Of a stretch of 51,155 bases of DNA, positions 24,191 to 32,111 are shown piece by piece; position 1 is the first letter of the stretch, and each line of letters begins with the position of its first letter. The stretch comes from Candidatus Paceibacterota bacterium (GTDB lineage Bacteria; Patescibacteriota; Minisyncoccia; Minisyncoccales; GWA2-38-27). The notes beneath the pieces were generated by a model that saw nothing but the letters and a program-made list of their open reading frames with translations, was not told where the DNA came from and did no database searches. A program made the position numbers and the translations under genes. The DNA is taken from NCBI GenBank assembly GCA_028697015.1, contig JAQVFW010000002.1, positions 69,287 to 120,441 on the forward strand. The letters run 5' to 3'.

Positions 24191-24219
24191 ATTATAATAT
24201 AAAAAAGAGGAAATTGAAA
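24191..24219 (-). promoter_or_regulatory. Promoter of the export-like/gtrA/dnaX unit
   Basis: On the minus strand a perfect TATAAT (24196-24191) lies 17 bases after TTTCAA (24219-24214), which matches only three -35 bases. The same six bases read TTGAAA on the plus strand as the -35 of cysS, so the two promoters overlap back to back. Confidence 0.5.
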
Positions 24220-24242
24220 GACCTTTCCAATTATGGTAGAAT
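24214..24242 (+). promoter_or_regulatory. Promoter of cysS-dnaB-recR (leaderless)
   Basis: TTGAAA (24214-24219), 17 bases, then TAGAAT (24237-24242). Transcription should begin close to 24249-24250, the A of the chosen cysS ATG, so the mRNA would be leaderless. Confidence 0.65.
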
Positions 24243-24249
24243 AATTTTG

Positions 24250-25593
24250 ATGATTAAAATATACAACACTCTTTCAAAAAAGAAAGAATTATTAAGTATA
24301 AAAAAAGAAAAGCCCGGTCTTTTTGTTTGTGGAATAACTGCTTATGACAGCCCCCATTTGGGACACGCCAAAACCTACCTTTTTTTTGATTTTTTTACCA
24401 AATACTTGAAAAGCAAGGGATATAATCTTTTTTATCTTCAAAACATAACCGATATTGACGATAAAATAATAAAGAAAGCCAAAGAAAAAAATATTTCTCC
24501 GATAAAACTGGCAAGAGAATACGAAAAAGAATATCTTGAAGAAATGAAGCTTCTTAAAGTAAACAGCGTCAGTAAATATGCAAGAGCAACGGAAAATATA
24601 AAAGAAATAATTTCTCAAGTTGAAAGATTAATTGAAAAAGGATTCGCTTATCAAATCAAAGACGGAATATATTTTGACATAAAGAAATTCAAAAACTACG
24701 GCAAACTCTCAAGAAGAACAATTCTTCAAGCAGAAGACGGGGTCTCAAGAATTGACGAAGGAAAAGGAAAAAATAATAGAGGCGATTTTTGTCTTTGGAA
24801 ATTTTCAAAAGAAGGAGAACCTAAATGGAAAAGTCCATTTGGAGAAGGCAGACCGGGGTGGCATATAGAAGATACGGCAATTGCCGAAAAATATTTAGGA
24901 TCTCAATATGAAATCCATGCCGGAGGAAGGGATTTAATATTCCCGCACCATGAAGCCGAAATCGCCCAAATGGAAGCCATATCCGGAAAAAGGCCATACG
25001 TAAAATACTGGATGCATACTGGCTTTCTTACCGTAGAAGGACAAAAGATGTCAAAATCTCTCAATAATTTTATTACCCTAAAAGAACTTTTAACAAAATA
25101 CAATCCCAGGATTCTAAGATATTTTCTTTTAAAGCATCATTACAGATCTCCTTTTGATTATGACGAGAAAAAAATAGAGCAAGCAAAAAAAGAACTGGAA
25201 AAAATAGACAATTATATCCTTAAATGCAAAGAATATTCTTTTAAGAAAGACGACTTAAATAAAAAAGCAATAGACAAAATAAAGGAAAAATTTGAAAAAG
25301 CGCTTGAAAATGACTTTAATACACCTATTGCCGTTTCGCTGATATTTGACCTTCTTAAAATTTCTCCTTCAAAAGAAGCTCTTTTATTTATTAAAGAGAT
25401 TGATAAATATTTCAATGTTTTTATATCCAAAAAAGAAATTATTCCTGAAAAAGTAAAAAAACTGGTAAAAGAAAGAGAAAAAGAAAGAAAAGCCAATAAT
25501 TTTGAAAAAGCGGATATAATAAGAGAAAAAATAGAAAATCTGGGATATAAGGTAGAAGACACAAAAAAAGGACCGGCAATAAAAAAGATTTAG
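24250..25593 (+). CDS. cysS: Cysteinyl-tRNA synthetase
   Basis: About 447 residues. FVCGITAYDSPHLGHAKTYL contains the first zinc Cys and the HIGH-type motif (HLGH). TDIDDKIIKKA, GRPGWHIEDTAIAEKYLG, LIFPHHEAEIAQ and KMSKSLNNFI (KMSKS) follow, then the helical anticodon domain. In E. coli CysRS the four zinc ligands include a Cys in the segment WHIECSAM. Here that residue is Asp (WHIEDTAI), while the first Cys, the His and the Glu positions remain. The ATG at 24250 is chosen because a predicted promoter ends just before it. It leads the cysS-dnaB-recR unit and stops with TAG. Confidence 0.95.
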   Translation: MIKIYNTLSKKKELLSIKKEKPGLFVCGITAYDSPHLGHAKTYLFFDFFTKYLKSKGYNLFYLQNITDIDDKIIKKAKEKNISPIKLAREYEKEYLEEMKLLKVNSVSKYARATENIKEIISQVERLIEKGFAYQIKDGIYFDIKKFKNYGKLSRRTILQAEDGVSRIDEGKGKNNRGDFCLWKFSKEGEPKWKSPFGEGRPGWHIEDTAIAEKYLGSQYEIHAGGRDLIFPHHEAEIAQMEAISGKRPYVKYWMHTGFLTVEGQKMSKSLNNFITLKELLTKYNPRILRYFLLKHHYRSPFDYDEKKIEQAKKELEKIDNYILKCKEYSFKKDDLNKKAIDKIKEKFEKALENDFNTPIAVSLIFDLLKISPSKEALLFIKEIDKYFNVFISKKEIIPEKVKKLVKEREKERKANNFEKADIIREKIENLGYKVEDTKKGPAIKKI

Positions 25594-25633
25594 ATTGCCA
25601 GTACTCTTTATTTCTGCTATAAAAAACCTACAT

Positions 25634-27010
25634 ATGGCAAAAGACCCCAATTTCAAAATACCTCCTCAAAATATTGAAGCCGAAAAATCCCTACTCGGAT
25701 GTCTTATGCTTGATAAGAATGCTCTTATGAAAGTTATTGATTTTCTTAGGGCAAGAGATTTTTACAAAGATAGCCACAAGAAGATATATGAGGTAATAAT
25801 GTCCCTCTTTGAAAAAGGAGAACCTGTTGATTTTCTTTCTGCTTCGGCAAAACTGAAAGAAAGAGGAGAGCTTGAAGAAGCCGGAGGAGCAAGCTATCTT
25901 ACCGAGCTTATAAACGCCGTTCCAACCGCCGCCCATGTTTTAAGCTATGCCAAAACGGTGCAGAAAAAACGCCTCTTAAGAGACCTTATTGAAGCTGGCC
26001 AGGACATACATTCAATGGGATACAATGAAGAAGAAGATATAGAAGTTGTTCTTGATAAGGCAGAACAGAAAATCTTCGGAATCACTCAGAAATCGGTAAG
26101 CCAAAACTTTTTAGTTGTAAAAAATATGCTTGGAGAAAGTTTTGAAAGAATTGAAAAACTTTCAAAACATGATGGAGCAATGAGAGGAATAACTACCGGG
26201 TTTAGCTCTCTTGATAATATGCTTTCAGGATTGCAAAAATCAGACCTTGTCGTGCTTGCAGCAAGGCCTTCTTTGGGAAAATCTTCCCTTGCTTTAAATA
26301 TCGCCCTAAACGCAGCAAAAGAAACCAAAATGCCGGTAGGAGTTTTTAGCTTGGAAATGTCAAAAGACCAGATAATAGACCGTTTTATTTCTTCCGTTTC
26401 AAATATTGATCTTTGGAAAATAAGAACAGGCAAACAACTAAGCGAAGATGACTTTGAATGCATACAGCACGCGCTTGGAACCCTTTCAGAGGTTCCTATT
26501 TACATAGACGACGCTTCTTCTTCAAATATTATCCAAATGAGAGCAATGTCCAGGCGCCTTCAAGCGGAAAAAGGCCTTGGGCTTATCATTGTCGATTATC
26601 TTCAGCTGATGGAACCTAGAAATCCTTCAGCAAGCCCGGTCCAGCAGGTTACCGAAATATCAAGATCGCTAAAAGGGCTAGCAAGAGAACTTAACATTCC
26701 TGTTCTTGCCCTTTCCCAGCTTTCAAGAGCCGTAGAACAAAGAATACCCCCAAGACCCCGATTATCCGATCTAAGAGAGAGCGGAGCCATTGAACAGGAT
26801 TCAGATGTAGTTTTGTTTATCTACAGAGAAAGGAAATATAAAAACAACGATGAAGAAAATAAACCCGGAGGTTCCAGCGGAGAAGCGGAGATAATAATTG
26901 CAAAACACAGAAACGGACCAACCGGGACAGTAAAACTTTATTTCGACGAACAAAGAGCCTCTTTCAGAAATCTGGATAAAACGGGAACAGATGATTATAT
27001 GACAAATTAA
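25634..27010 (+). CDS. dnaB: Replicative DNA helicase DnaB
   Basis: About 458 residues from the ATG at 25634. The N-terminal domain PPQNIEAEKSLLGCLMLDKNAL is followed by the linker and a RecA-like C-terminal motor: VVLAARPSLGKSSLALNIA (Walker A), GVFSLEMSKDQIIDR, LGLIIVDYLQLM (Walker B), VLALSQLSRAVEQR, LRESGAIEQDSDVVLFIYRE, and a final IIIAKHRNGPTGTVKLYFD. This is canonical DnaB with no intein. An earlier TTG-type start at 25595 is not needed. It abuts recR with no gap. Confidence 0.96.
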   Translation: MAKDPNFKIPPQNIEAEKSLLGCLMLDKNALMKVIDFLRARDFYKDSHKKIYEVIMSLFEKGEPVDFLSASAKLKERGELEEAGGASYLTELINAVPTAAHVLSYAKTVQKKRLLRDLIEAGQDIHSMGYNEEEDIEVVLDKAEQKIFGITQKSVSQNFLVVKNMLGESFERIEKLSKHDGAMRGITTGFSSLDNMLSGLQKSDLVVLAARPSLGKSSLALNIALNAAKETKMPVGVFSLEMSKDQIIDRFISSVSNIDLWKIRTGKQLSEDDFECIQHALGTLSEVPIYIDDASSSNIIQMRAMSRRLQAEKGLGLIIVDYLQLMEPRNPSASPVQQVTEISRSLKGLARELNIPVLALSQLSRAVEQRIPPRPRLSDLRESGAIEQDSDVVLFIYRERKYKNNDEENKPGGSSGEAEIIIAKHRNGPTGTVKLYFDEQRASFRNLDKTGTDDYMTN

Positions 27011-27613
27011 ATGGATCATCCTATTCAAAAACTAATTGAAGCGTTTTCAAAGTTTCCGGGAACAGGAACCAGAGTAGCCGGACGTTTTGCAAGATATATA
27101 ATCAAAATGGAAAACAGAGAATTTGACGTCTTTTTGAAAAATCTTTCTGAAGTGAGAAAAAAGGTTAAAATATGTTCATTCTGTTTTGATATGTTTGAAG
27201 GTGAAAAAGAAGACAGTTTCTGTCCTATTTGCCTTGATAAGACAAGAAGCAAGGACGTTCTTTGCATTGTTGAAAAAGAATCAGACCTTGAAGCAATAGA
27301 AAAAACAAAAAAATACAAAGGCCTTTATTTTATTCTAGGAGGAACCGTTTCTTTGTCTTTTAAAAAAGAAAATAAATTAAGAATTGAAGAATTAAAATCA
27401 AGAATAGAAAAACTTAAATCTTTGAAAGAAATAATAATCGCCACTAACTTTACAGCAGAAGGAGAAGCAACCGGACTTTATATTGAGAGAATAATCAAAG
27501 AGTTAAGTCCTTCTTTAAAAATTACCCGTCTTTCAAGAGGAATGCCCATAGGAGGAGAACTGGAATATGCCGACAGCGAAACAATTGAAGGCGCCCTTTT
27601 GGGAAGGAAATAA
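27011..27613 (+). CDS. recR: Recombination mediator RecR
   Basis: This 200-residue RecFOR-pathway protein has helix-hairpin-helix KFPGTGTRVAGRFARYII and zinc finger CSFCFDMFEGEKEDSFCPIC. Its TOPRIM domain is LCIVEKESDLEAIE, GLYFILGGTVSLS, IIIATNFTAEGEATGLYI, and ITRLSRGMPIGGELEYADSETIEGAL. The family usually reads YFVLGG-LSP at the central motif, so VSLS is a mild variant. It begins immediately at the end of dnaB and is followed by a strong terminator. Confidence 0.95.
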   Translation: MDHPIQKLIEAFSKFPGTGTRVAGRFARYIIKMENREFDVFLKNLSEVRKKVKICSFCFDMFEGEKEDSFCPICLDKTRSKDVLCIVEKESDLEAIEKTKKYKGLYFILGGTVSLSFKKENKLRIEELKSRIEKLKSLKEIIIATNFTAEGEATGLYIERIIKELSPSLKITRLSRGMPIGGELEYADSETIEGALLGRK

Positions 27614-27638
27614 AAAATGCGGCAAAAGCCGCATTTTT
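27612..27638. terminator. Bidirectional terminator between recR and rplU
   Basis: ATGCGGC AAAA GCCGCAT is flanked by A5 and T5, a near-symmetric intrinsic terminator that serves recR on the plus strand and rplU on the minus strand. Confidence 0.93.
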
Positions 27639-27659
27639 GTTGAAAATATAAAGAAAATA

Positions 27660-27971
27660 TTAAGAATTGATTTTCAATATTTCCACTTCTGTAAACATCT
27701 GCCTGTGCCCTGTTTTCTTTTTGTATCTGGTTTTGGGCTTATATTTAAAAACTATTACCTTTTTTCCCTTTCCCTGAGAAAGAACTTTTCCGGTAACGGT
27801 TGCTTTCTCGATAAAAGGAGTCCCTATTTTGACTTCTTCTTTGTCTTCTATGAGTAAAACCTCATTGAAAACAACCTCTTTCCCCTCTTCGATTTCAAGC
27901 TTTTCCACTTTTATTTTTTCTCCAGGAGAAATTTTATACTGCTTCCCTCCCGTTTTTATTATTGCCAGCAT
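27660..27971 (-). CDS. rplU: 50S ribosomal protein L21
   Basis: This 103-residue protein has canonical L21 features: MLAIIKTGGKQYKISPGEKI at the start, FNEVLLIEDKEEVKIGTPF in the middle, VIVFKYKPKTRYKKKTGHRQMFTEVEI at the C-terminus. The usual partner rpmA (L27) is not adjacent, and the next thing downstream is the terminator and convergent recR. It lies 25 bases after rmuC on the same strand. Confidence 0.95.
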   Translation of the reverse strand: MLAIIKTGGKQYKISPGEKIKVEKLEIEEGKEVVFNEVLLIEDKEEVKIGTPFIEKATVTGKVLSQGKGKKVIVFKYKPKTRYKKKTGHRQMFTEVEILKINS

Positions 27972-27996
27972 ATTTTTTTATCTTTAATTTTTTAAT

Positions 27997-28986
27997 TTAT
28001 AACTTTAAATCAGGCATATCTATTTCTTTTGGAACTTCTTTTTTTTCTTCTGCTTCCGTAATCTTTACCACATCTTTGTCTATTTTGGCAAGCTCTTTAA
28101 GAGCCACATTATAATGCCCTACGGCAATCCCCAATGATCCTCCAAGTTTTTTCATAAACGTCTCGTAATTTCTAATGTGGCCTCCTAGCATTTCCACGTT
28201 CTTTCTAATGCTTTTGGCCGACTCTTCTATCTTAAAGGCCCTTAATCCCTGTAAAACCGTGAGCAAATAGGCGGCAAACGTGGTTGGCGATACAATGATT
28301 ACTTTTCTATCATTAAAAGCATAATTAATCAAGTTTTTTGTGTTCTCTTTTACTGCTCCAACTTCGTTTACCAGAAGATCGTAATAAATTCCTTCGGCCG
28401 GAATAAACATAAAGGCGAAATCCAATGTTCCGTATTTTGGCTTGATATACTTTGAAGTTTCGTCAATTCTCCTTTTTAGATCATTTTTAAAATCTCTTCC
28501 AAGTTTTTGGCGCTTCTCTTCATCTTTTTCATCGATTATTCTTTGATAATTTTCTAGAGAAAACTTGGCATCGACGGGTATCATACCATCTTTAGTAAAT
28601 ATTACTGCATCAACTCTGTCTCCGTCCTCAAAAGAATACTGCATCGAAAAAGAAGTCGGAGGAAGAATATTTTCCAAAACAGCATGAAGTCCTATTTCTC
28701 CCAAAGACCCTCTTTGCTTTTGATTAGTAAGGATTTTTTCAAGATTGTTAAGCTGTTCTGAAAAATCAACAACCTGTTTGTTGGTCCTTTCAAGATTGGT
28801 TAATTTTTCGGTAATATCACGGACAATTCTGATATTTTGCTCATGCTGGACTTGCATCTTGCTGTCAAACTGATAAAGCTGCCTGGCTATTAAAGAATCT
28901 TCGTCTTTTGTCTGCCCTTTTTTTAAAAAAAGAAATGAAAGAAAAAGCACCGCAAAGACCAGAAATATGATTAAGATTTGCTCCAT
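27997..28986 (-). CDS. rmuC: RmuC-family DNA recombination protein
   Basis: This 329-residue protein has one N-terminal membrane helix (IFLVFAVLFLSFLFLKK), a coiled-coil segment, and the RmuC nuclease-like domain: GSLGEIGLHAVLENILP, DAVIFTKDGMIPVDAKFSLENY, LDFAFMFIPAEGIYYDLL, KVIIVSPTTFAAYLLTVLQGLR. It contains the PD-(D/E)XK-like core VDAVIF...IPVDAKF. The E. coli protein limits inversions at short inverted repeats. It follows the exchanger gene by six bases. Confidence 0.93.
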   Translation of the reverse strand: MEQILIIFLVFAVLFLSFLFLKKGQTKDEDSLIARQLYQFDSKMQVQHEQNIRIVRDITEKLTNLERTNKQVVDFSEQLNNLEKILTNQKQRGSLGEIGLHAVLENILPPTSFSMQYSFEDGDRVDAVIFTKDGMIPVDAKFSLENYQRIIDEKDEEKRQKLGRDFKNDLKRRIDETSKYIKPKYGTLDFAFMFIPAEGIYYDLLVNEVGAVKENTKNLINYAFNDRKVIIVSPTTFAAYLLTVLQGLRAFKIEESAKSIRKNVEMLGGHIRNYETFMKKLGGSLGIAVGHYNVALKELAKIDKDVVKITEAEEKKEVPKEIDMPDLKL

Positions 28987-28992
28987 ATAATT

Positions 28993-29952
28993 TTATCCTA
29001 GAAAATAGGAAATTATTTTAGACAAGATAAAAGCAAAATAGACGAAAAGAAGGGCAATTGCCTCTTTTGAATCAATCCTCTTTTCGCTCTTAATAAAGAA
29101 AAAGAATAAAAAACTGGCGATAACAAGGAAAATAAAAATAGGGATAAAGGATGAAAAAAGAACAATCTTAATCGGAGAAATAACGACTATAAAACCAAGG
29201 CCGAAAGTGGAAAGAACAATTACATCTCCTATAATCCCCCCCAAAGCCAGCCAGTCGTTCTGTCTTTTTGCAGCGGTGATTATAAAGAAAAGTTCAGGCA
29301 AGGAAGTCCCAAGAGCAACAATAAAAACGCCGAAAATAGCAATTTGAATATCAAAATAATTTGTGAAAAAAACAGATGATTTGACAATAAGATCTCCTGC
29401 AAAAATTAAAAGAGGAATCCCTAAAAATATTCCCCCCACGCTTTTAAAAAGCAAAGAAACTGGGCGCTTAACGTTTTCTTTCCCATCATACTCATGCTTA
29501 AAAAGCTTTCTCTTTGAAAAAAGCCAAGAGCTATAGAGAAAAAACATTAAAAGAAGAACAACTCCGTCTCCCCTTCCAAGCTCTCCGTCCATAATAAGAA
29601 GAAGAGGCAAAGCAGAAGATACTATAAGAAAAAAAGAGGACTTTTGAATTACTCTACTGTCTGCCATTAGCCCCTTGCTCGTGAGAGCGGCAATACCGGT
29701 AATAAGAGTAAGAGTAATCAAAGTGTTGCCAAGCACGTCTCCAAAAAAAAGCTCAGGGACTCCTTCCATGACAGAAAAAATACCAATAGAAAGATTAGGA
29801 ATAGAAGCGGCCATTACCAGAATAAAATAAACAAGAACAAATTCTCTCCACTTAAAAAGTTTAGCAAGAAAAGTTAAGCTGTTTACGACAAGACGGGCGC
29901 AAAAGATGAGAATAGCAAAAGAAAATATGAAAAGAAAAATATGGTATATCAT
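28993..29952 (-). CDS. Calcium/sodium:cation antiporter (CaCA family)
   Basis: A 319-residue protein of about ten membrane helices with two inverted alpha-repeat motifs. The first, VMAASIPNLSIGIFS then GDVLGNTLITLTLITGIAAL, replaces the usual GTSxPE with AASIPN. The second, FIVALGTSLPELFFIITAAKRQ then GGIIGDVIVLSTFGLG, is canonical. Loss of the acidic residue in the first repeat may affect stoichiometry or ion selectivity. The start overlaps the permease gene by four bases. Confidence 0.9.
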   Translation of the reverse strand: MIYHIFLFIFSFAILIFCARLVVNSLTFLAKLFKWREFVLVYFILVMAASIPNLSIGIFSVMEGVPELFFGDVLGNTLITLTLITGIAALTSKGLMADSRVIQKSSFFLIVSSALPLLLIMDGELGRGDGVVLLLMFFLYSSWLFSKRKLFKHEYDGKENVKRPVSLLFKSVGGIFLGIPLLIFAGDLIVKSSVFFTNYFDIQIAIFGVFIVALGTSLPELFFIITAAKRQNDWLALGGIIGDVIVLSTFGLGFIVVISPIKIVLFSSFIPIFIFLVIASFLFFFFIKSEKRIDSKEAIALLFVYFAFILSKIISYFLG

Positions 29953-31088
29953 GCCTGGTTAAAAAAATAATATATTTCAAAAAAAATTCCCAGAAGAAAA
30001 AAAACAATAATCGGAAAAACCAGAGATTTCAATTTTGGATATCTTATCTTCTCCGGGCTTTGAATGGAAAACTTTCTATACATTAAATTAATTAAAATGG
30101 CCTCCATCGCCCACATTATCGCCCCGACAGCTCCAATAACGGCAATAAAGTTTTTAAGTCCAATAATGTAAAGAAAGTAAGGGGAAAAACAAGCAATAGC
30201 CCAAGAAAGATTTTTTGGAAGGCCCATATCATACCAAAGAACTTTCTTTAAAGTCAGCCCCAGAACAATAAAAGAAGTAAAAGTAGTAAGAATCCCTAAA
30301 AACAAAGTGGCGGAAACCGCTCCGTTTCCAAAAATACTTCTTAATCCGGCAAGAGCTGATTCACTGGTAAAACTTCCTGTAATTCCAAATATTACAAGAA
30401 TGAAAATTATTGAAACAAGAGCCGGAATAAGAACCGCAACAGGAACTATTTTCCTTAATTTTTCTTTTTCTTCTCCAAGCGTTTCTTCTACTTCGGGTAT
30501 TATAACAGCTCCCCACAATGAAAAAAGAATAACTCCGTAAGGAAGAAAAAAATCCTTAGCTCCTCCTGTTTTGACAAGCAAATTTTCTATTTCCCAATAA
30601 GGAAATCCCTTTATAAAAACAAAAAGGAGTATGAGAAAGAAAAGAATAAGCCCGAAAAATTCAACCTTGGCAATTGCTTTTATCCCAAAAAAAATAACCA
30701 GTGATCCAATAAGAAAATAAAGAGTGGTATAAAAAAAAGAACTTCCTGAAAAAACAGGAGAAAAAAGTTGGTAGAGAAATTCTCCTCCTAAAATAATATA
30801 AGCAAGAAGAGTTCCGGAAAGAGCGAAAATAATGACAATTTGAGAGAATTTTTCCGTTTTTTTGCCAAGATATATTTTTACAAAACCCGGTAAACGTTTG
30901 AAATCCGGAGTATTTAGCGCAAGTTCAGCAAAAAAATAATGAACTATGACAGCAACGGGAAAAAGAATAAAAAAATACCCTAAAACTACGAAAAAACCCG
31001 CCTTCATAGCGATATACGGAAGAGCAAAAAGGCCTATTCCTATTATCGTCCCCGATATGACCGAAACACCATAAATAAACTTTAACAT
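29949..31088 (-). CDS. Amino-acid permease, aromatic/HAAAP-like
   Basis: A 379-residue transporter with about eleven membrane helices. The start, FIYGVSVISGTIIGIGLFALPYIAMKAGFF, matches the glycine-rich helix 1 of hydroxy/aromatic amino-acid permeases (TyrP/Mtr) and related APC transporters. Further blocks are FAELALNTPDFKRLPGF, YGVILFSLWGAVIIPEVEETLGEE and FLGILTTFTSFIVLGLTLKKVL. Amino-acid uptake fits the expected auxotrophy of CPR bacteria. The substrate is not determined by sequence. It heads a unit with the exchanger, rmuC and rplU. Confidence 0.87.
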   Translation of the reverse strand: MLKFIYGVSVISGTIIGIGLFALPYIAMKAGFFVVLGYFFILFPVAVIVHYFFAELALNTPDFKRLPGFVKIYLGKKTEKFSQIVIIFALSGTLLAYIILGGEFLYQLFSPVFSGSSFFYTTLYFLIGSLVIFFGIKAIAKVEFFGLILFFLILLFVFIKGFPYWEIENLLVKTGGAKDFFLPYGVILFSLWGAVIIPEVEETLGEEKEKLRKIVPVAVLIPALVSIIFILVIFGITGSFTSESALAGLRSIFGNGAVSATLFLGILTTFTSFIVLGLTLKKVLWYDMGLPKNLSWAIACFSPYFLYIIGLKNFIAVIGAVGAIMWAMEAILINLMYRKFSIQSPEKIRYPKLKSLVFPIIVFFLLGIFFEIYYFFNQA

Positions 31089-31116
31089 AAATTATTTTAT
31101 ACTTTAAATTGGATTG

Positions 31117-31145
31117 ATTATAGCTTAATTTGCTAAATTTTTCAA
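31117..31145 (-). promoter_or_regulatory. Promoter of permease-exchanger-rmuC-rplU unit
   Basis: On the minus strand TTGAAA (31145-31140), 17 bases, TATAAT (31122-31117). Transcription would begin near 31110, giving a leader of about 22 bases. Confidence 0.7.
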
Positions 31146-31151
31146 TCATAT

Positions 31152-31183
31152 AAAAAAATCGCCAGAGGTCAAAGACATGGCGA
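31152..31183 (-). terminator. Terminator of the 142-residue hypothetical gene
   Basis: On the minus strand TCGCCA (31183-31178) pairs with TGGCGA (31164-31159), with inner GTC/GAC pairing, followed by seven T (31158-31152). Confidence 0.8.
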
Positions 31184-31202
31184 ATTACTTGAAAAGAAAG
31201 AT

Positions 31203-31631
31203 TTATGAGTGGACAACCTCCTTAAGGTCAATTTCGAAAACTTCGGCAAGAGCAAGAACGGCTTTGCCCCATCTGTTGTCCTCTTTAAGAACAAGACAAT
31301 CAGAAGCATCCCTTTTCCCAAGAGAAGCTTCTTTTCTCAGCTCTTCATTTTGCAAAATAATATCTTGGATAATAAGTTGTATTGCCTCTCTTTGGGGCTC
31401 GTTACAATCATCATATATTTTTTCACAAACAGACAGATAATCTTTAAAAGAGCTTTTAAAATAACTTATGCAGTTTTTTGAGCCAGAGGCAAAAGCCACA
31501 AAATTGCCAGTTATGGCGTCAAGGACTTGGGCCGACTTATGTCTTGTCCTTACCCCAAAATAAAGAAAACCTCGAAGATCATGCTGAGTTATAACAATAG
31601 CATGATCTATATCTGAAGTTAAGAAAGTCAT
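31203..31631 (-). CDS. Hypothetical soluble protein, stand-alone
   Basis: A 142-residue protein beginning MTFLTSDIDHAIVITQHDLRG. It is mixed alpha/beta with no signal peptide or membrane segment and ends in a helical stretch (AVLALAEVFEIDLKEVVHS). It has its own consensus promoter, a short leader with a stable hairpin, a strong ribosome-binding site (AAAGGAGGG six bases before the ATG) and its own terminator. No family was recognised. Confidence 0.72.
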   Translation of the reverse strand: MTFLTSDIDHAIVITQHDLRGFLYFGVRTRHKSAQVLDAITGNFVAFASGSKNCISYFKSSFKDYLSVCEKIYDDCNEPQREAIQLIIQDIILQNEELRKEASLGKRDASDCLVLKEDNRWGKAVLALAEVFEIDLKEVVHS

Positions 31632-31657
31632 ATTTCCCTCCTTTCAAGGTACTGCTT

Positions 31658-31714
31658 ACCCGAAGAATATTCGGGTTTTGACGAAAATATAGCACAGAAA
31701 AGAAAATGCGTCAA
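31658..31714 (-). promoter_or_regulatory. Promoter and leader hairpin of the 142-residue gene
   Basis: On the minus strand TTGACG (31714-31709), 17 bases, TATATT (31691-31686), then a leader starting near 31679. ACCCGAA (31676-31670) and TTCGGGT (31664-31658) form a 7-pair hairpin at or near the 5' end of the mRNA, ahead of the Shine-Dalgarno site. A 5' stabilising hairpin is likely. Confidence 0.7.
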
Positions 31715-31744
31715 AAAATAAAAAACCTATTCTATGTAAAAATG

Positions 31745-31817
31745 TGGCCCCAACGGGAATCGAACCCGTGTTTCAGCGTTGAGAACGCCGCGTCCTAGGC
31801 CGCTAGACGATGGGGCC
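31745..31817 (-). tRNA. tRNA-Glu (CTC)
   Basis: On the minus strand the acceptor GGCCCCA pairs with TGGGGCC. The anticodon stem CGGCG/CGCTG encloses TTCTCAA with anticodon CTC. The T-arm is ACGGG TTCGATT CCCGT. The 3' CCA is not encoded. Confidence 0.94.
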
Positions 31818-31857
31818 TTCACATAAAAAAATAACATAATTTTTATCTTTTGTCGAC

Positions 31858-31884
31858 AAAAAAAGCCGCCTTGCTGGCGGCTTT
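31858..31884 (-). terminator. Terminator of the 53-residue gene
   Basis: AAAGCCGCC/GGCGGCTTT (nine pairs, 5-base loop) followed on the minus strand by seven T (31864-31858). Confidence 0.92.
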
Positions 31885-31916
31885 GTTCCTAAAAAATTAA
31901 AATGTATTTTAAAAGG

Positions 31917-32078
31917 TTAAGATTCTTCTCTTTGGCTAGAGAGAACAAATTCCTCCTCAAAATAAAACTGGGGGAAAAATCCTCCACAAACTTCCCAGGA
32001 ACTTTCTTCTATTCCTTGTAAAGAGCTATCAAAAGAACTTCTTTCCACTAAATCTTTAAAAATATCAACTTCTCTCAT
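31917..32078 (-). CDS. Small acidic protein, unknown
   Basis: A 53-residue protein starts MREVDIFKDLVERSSFDSS and is rich in Ser, Glu and Phe (FFPQFYFEEEF). The start at 32078 is set by AAGGAGG seven bases upstream; a longer in-frame start at 32114 would place coding sequence across that site. It has a dedicated terminator and lies behind a leader with competing hairpins. No family was recognised. Confidence 0.6.
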   Translation of the reverse strand: MREVDIFKDLVERSSFDSSLQGIEESSWEVCGGFFPQFYFEEEFVLSSQREES

Positions 32079-32111
32079 GACTGTCCTCCTTCTTGAAAAG
32101 AGCTGTGCAAA

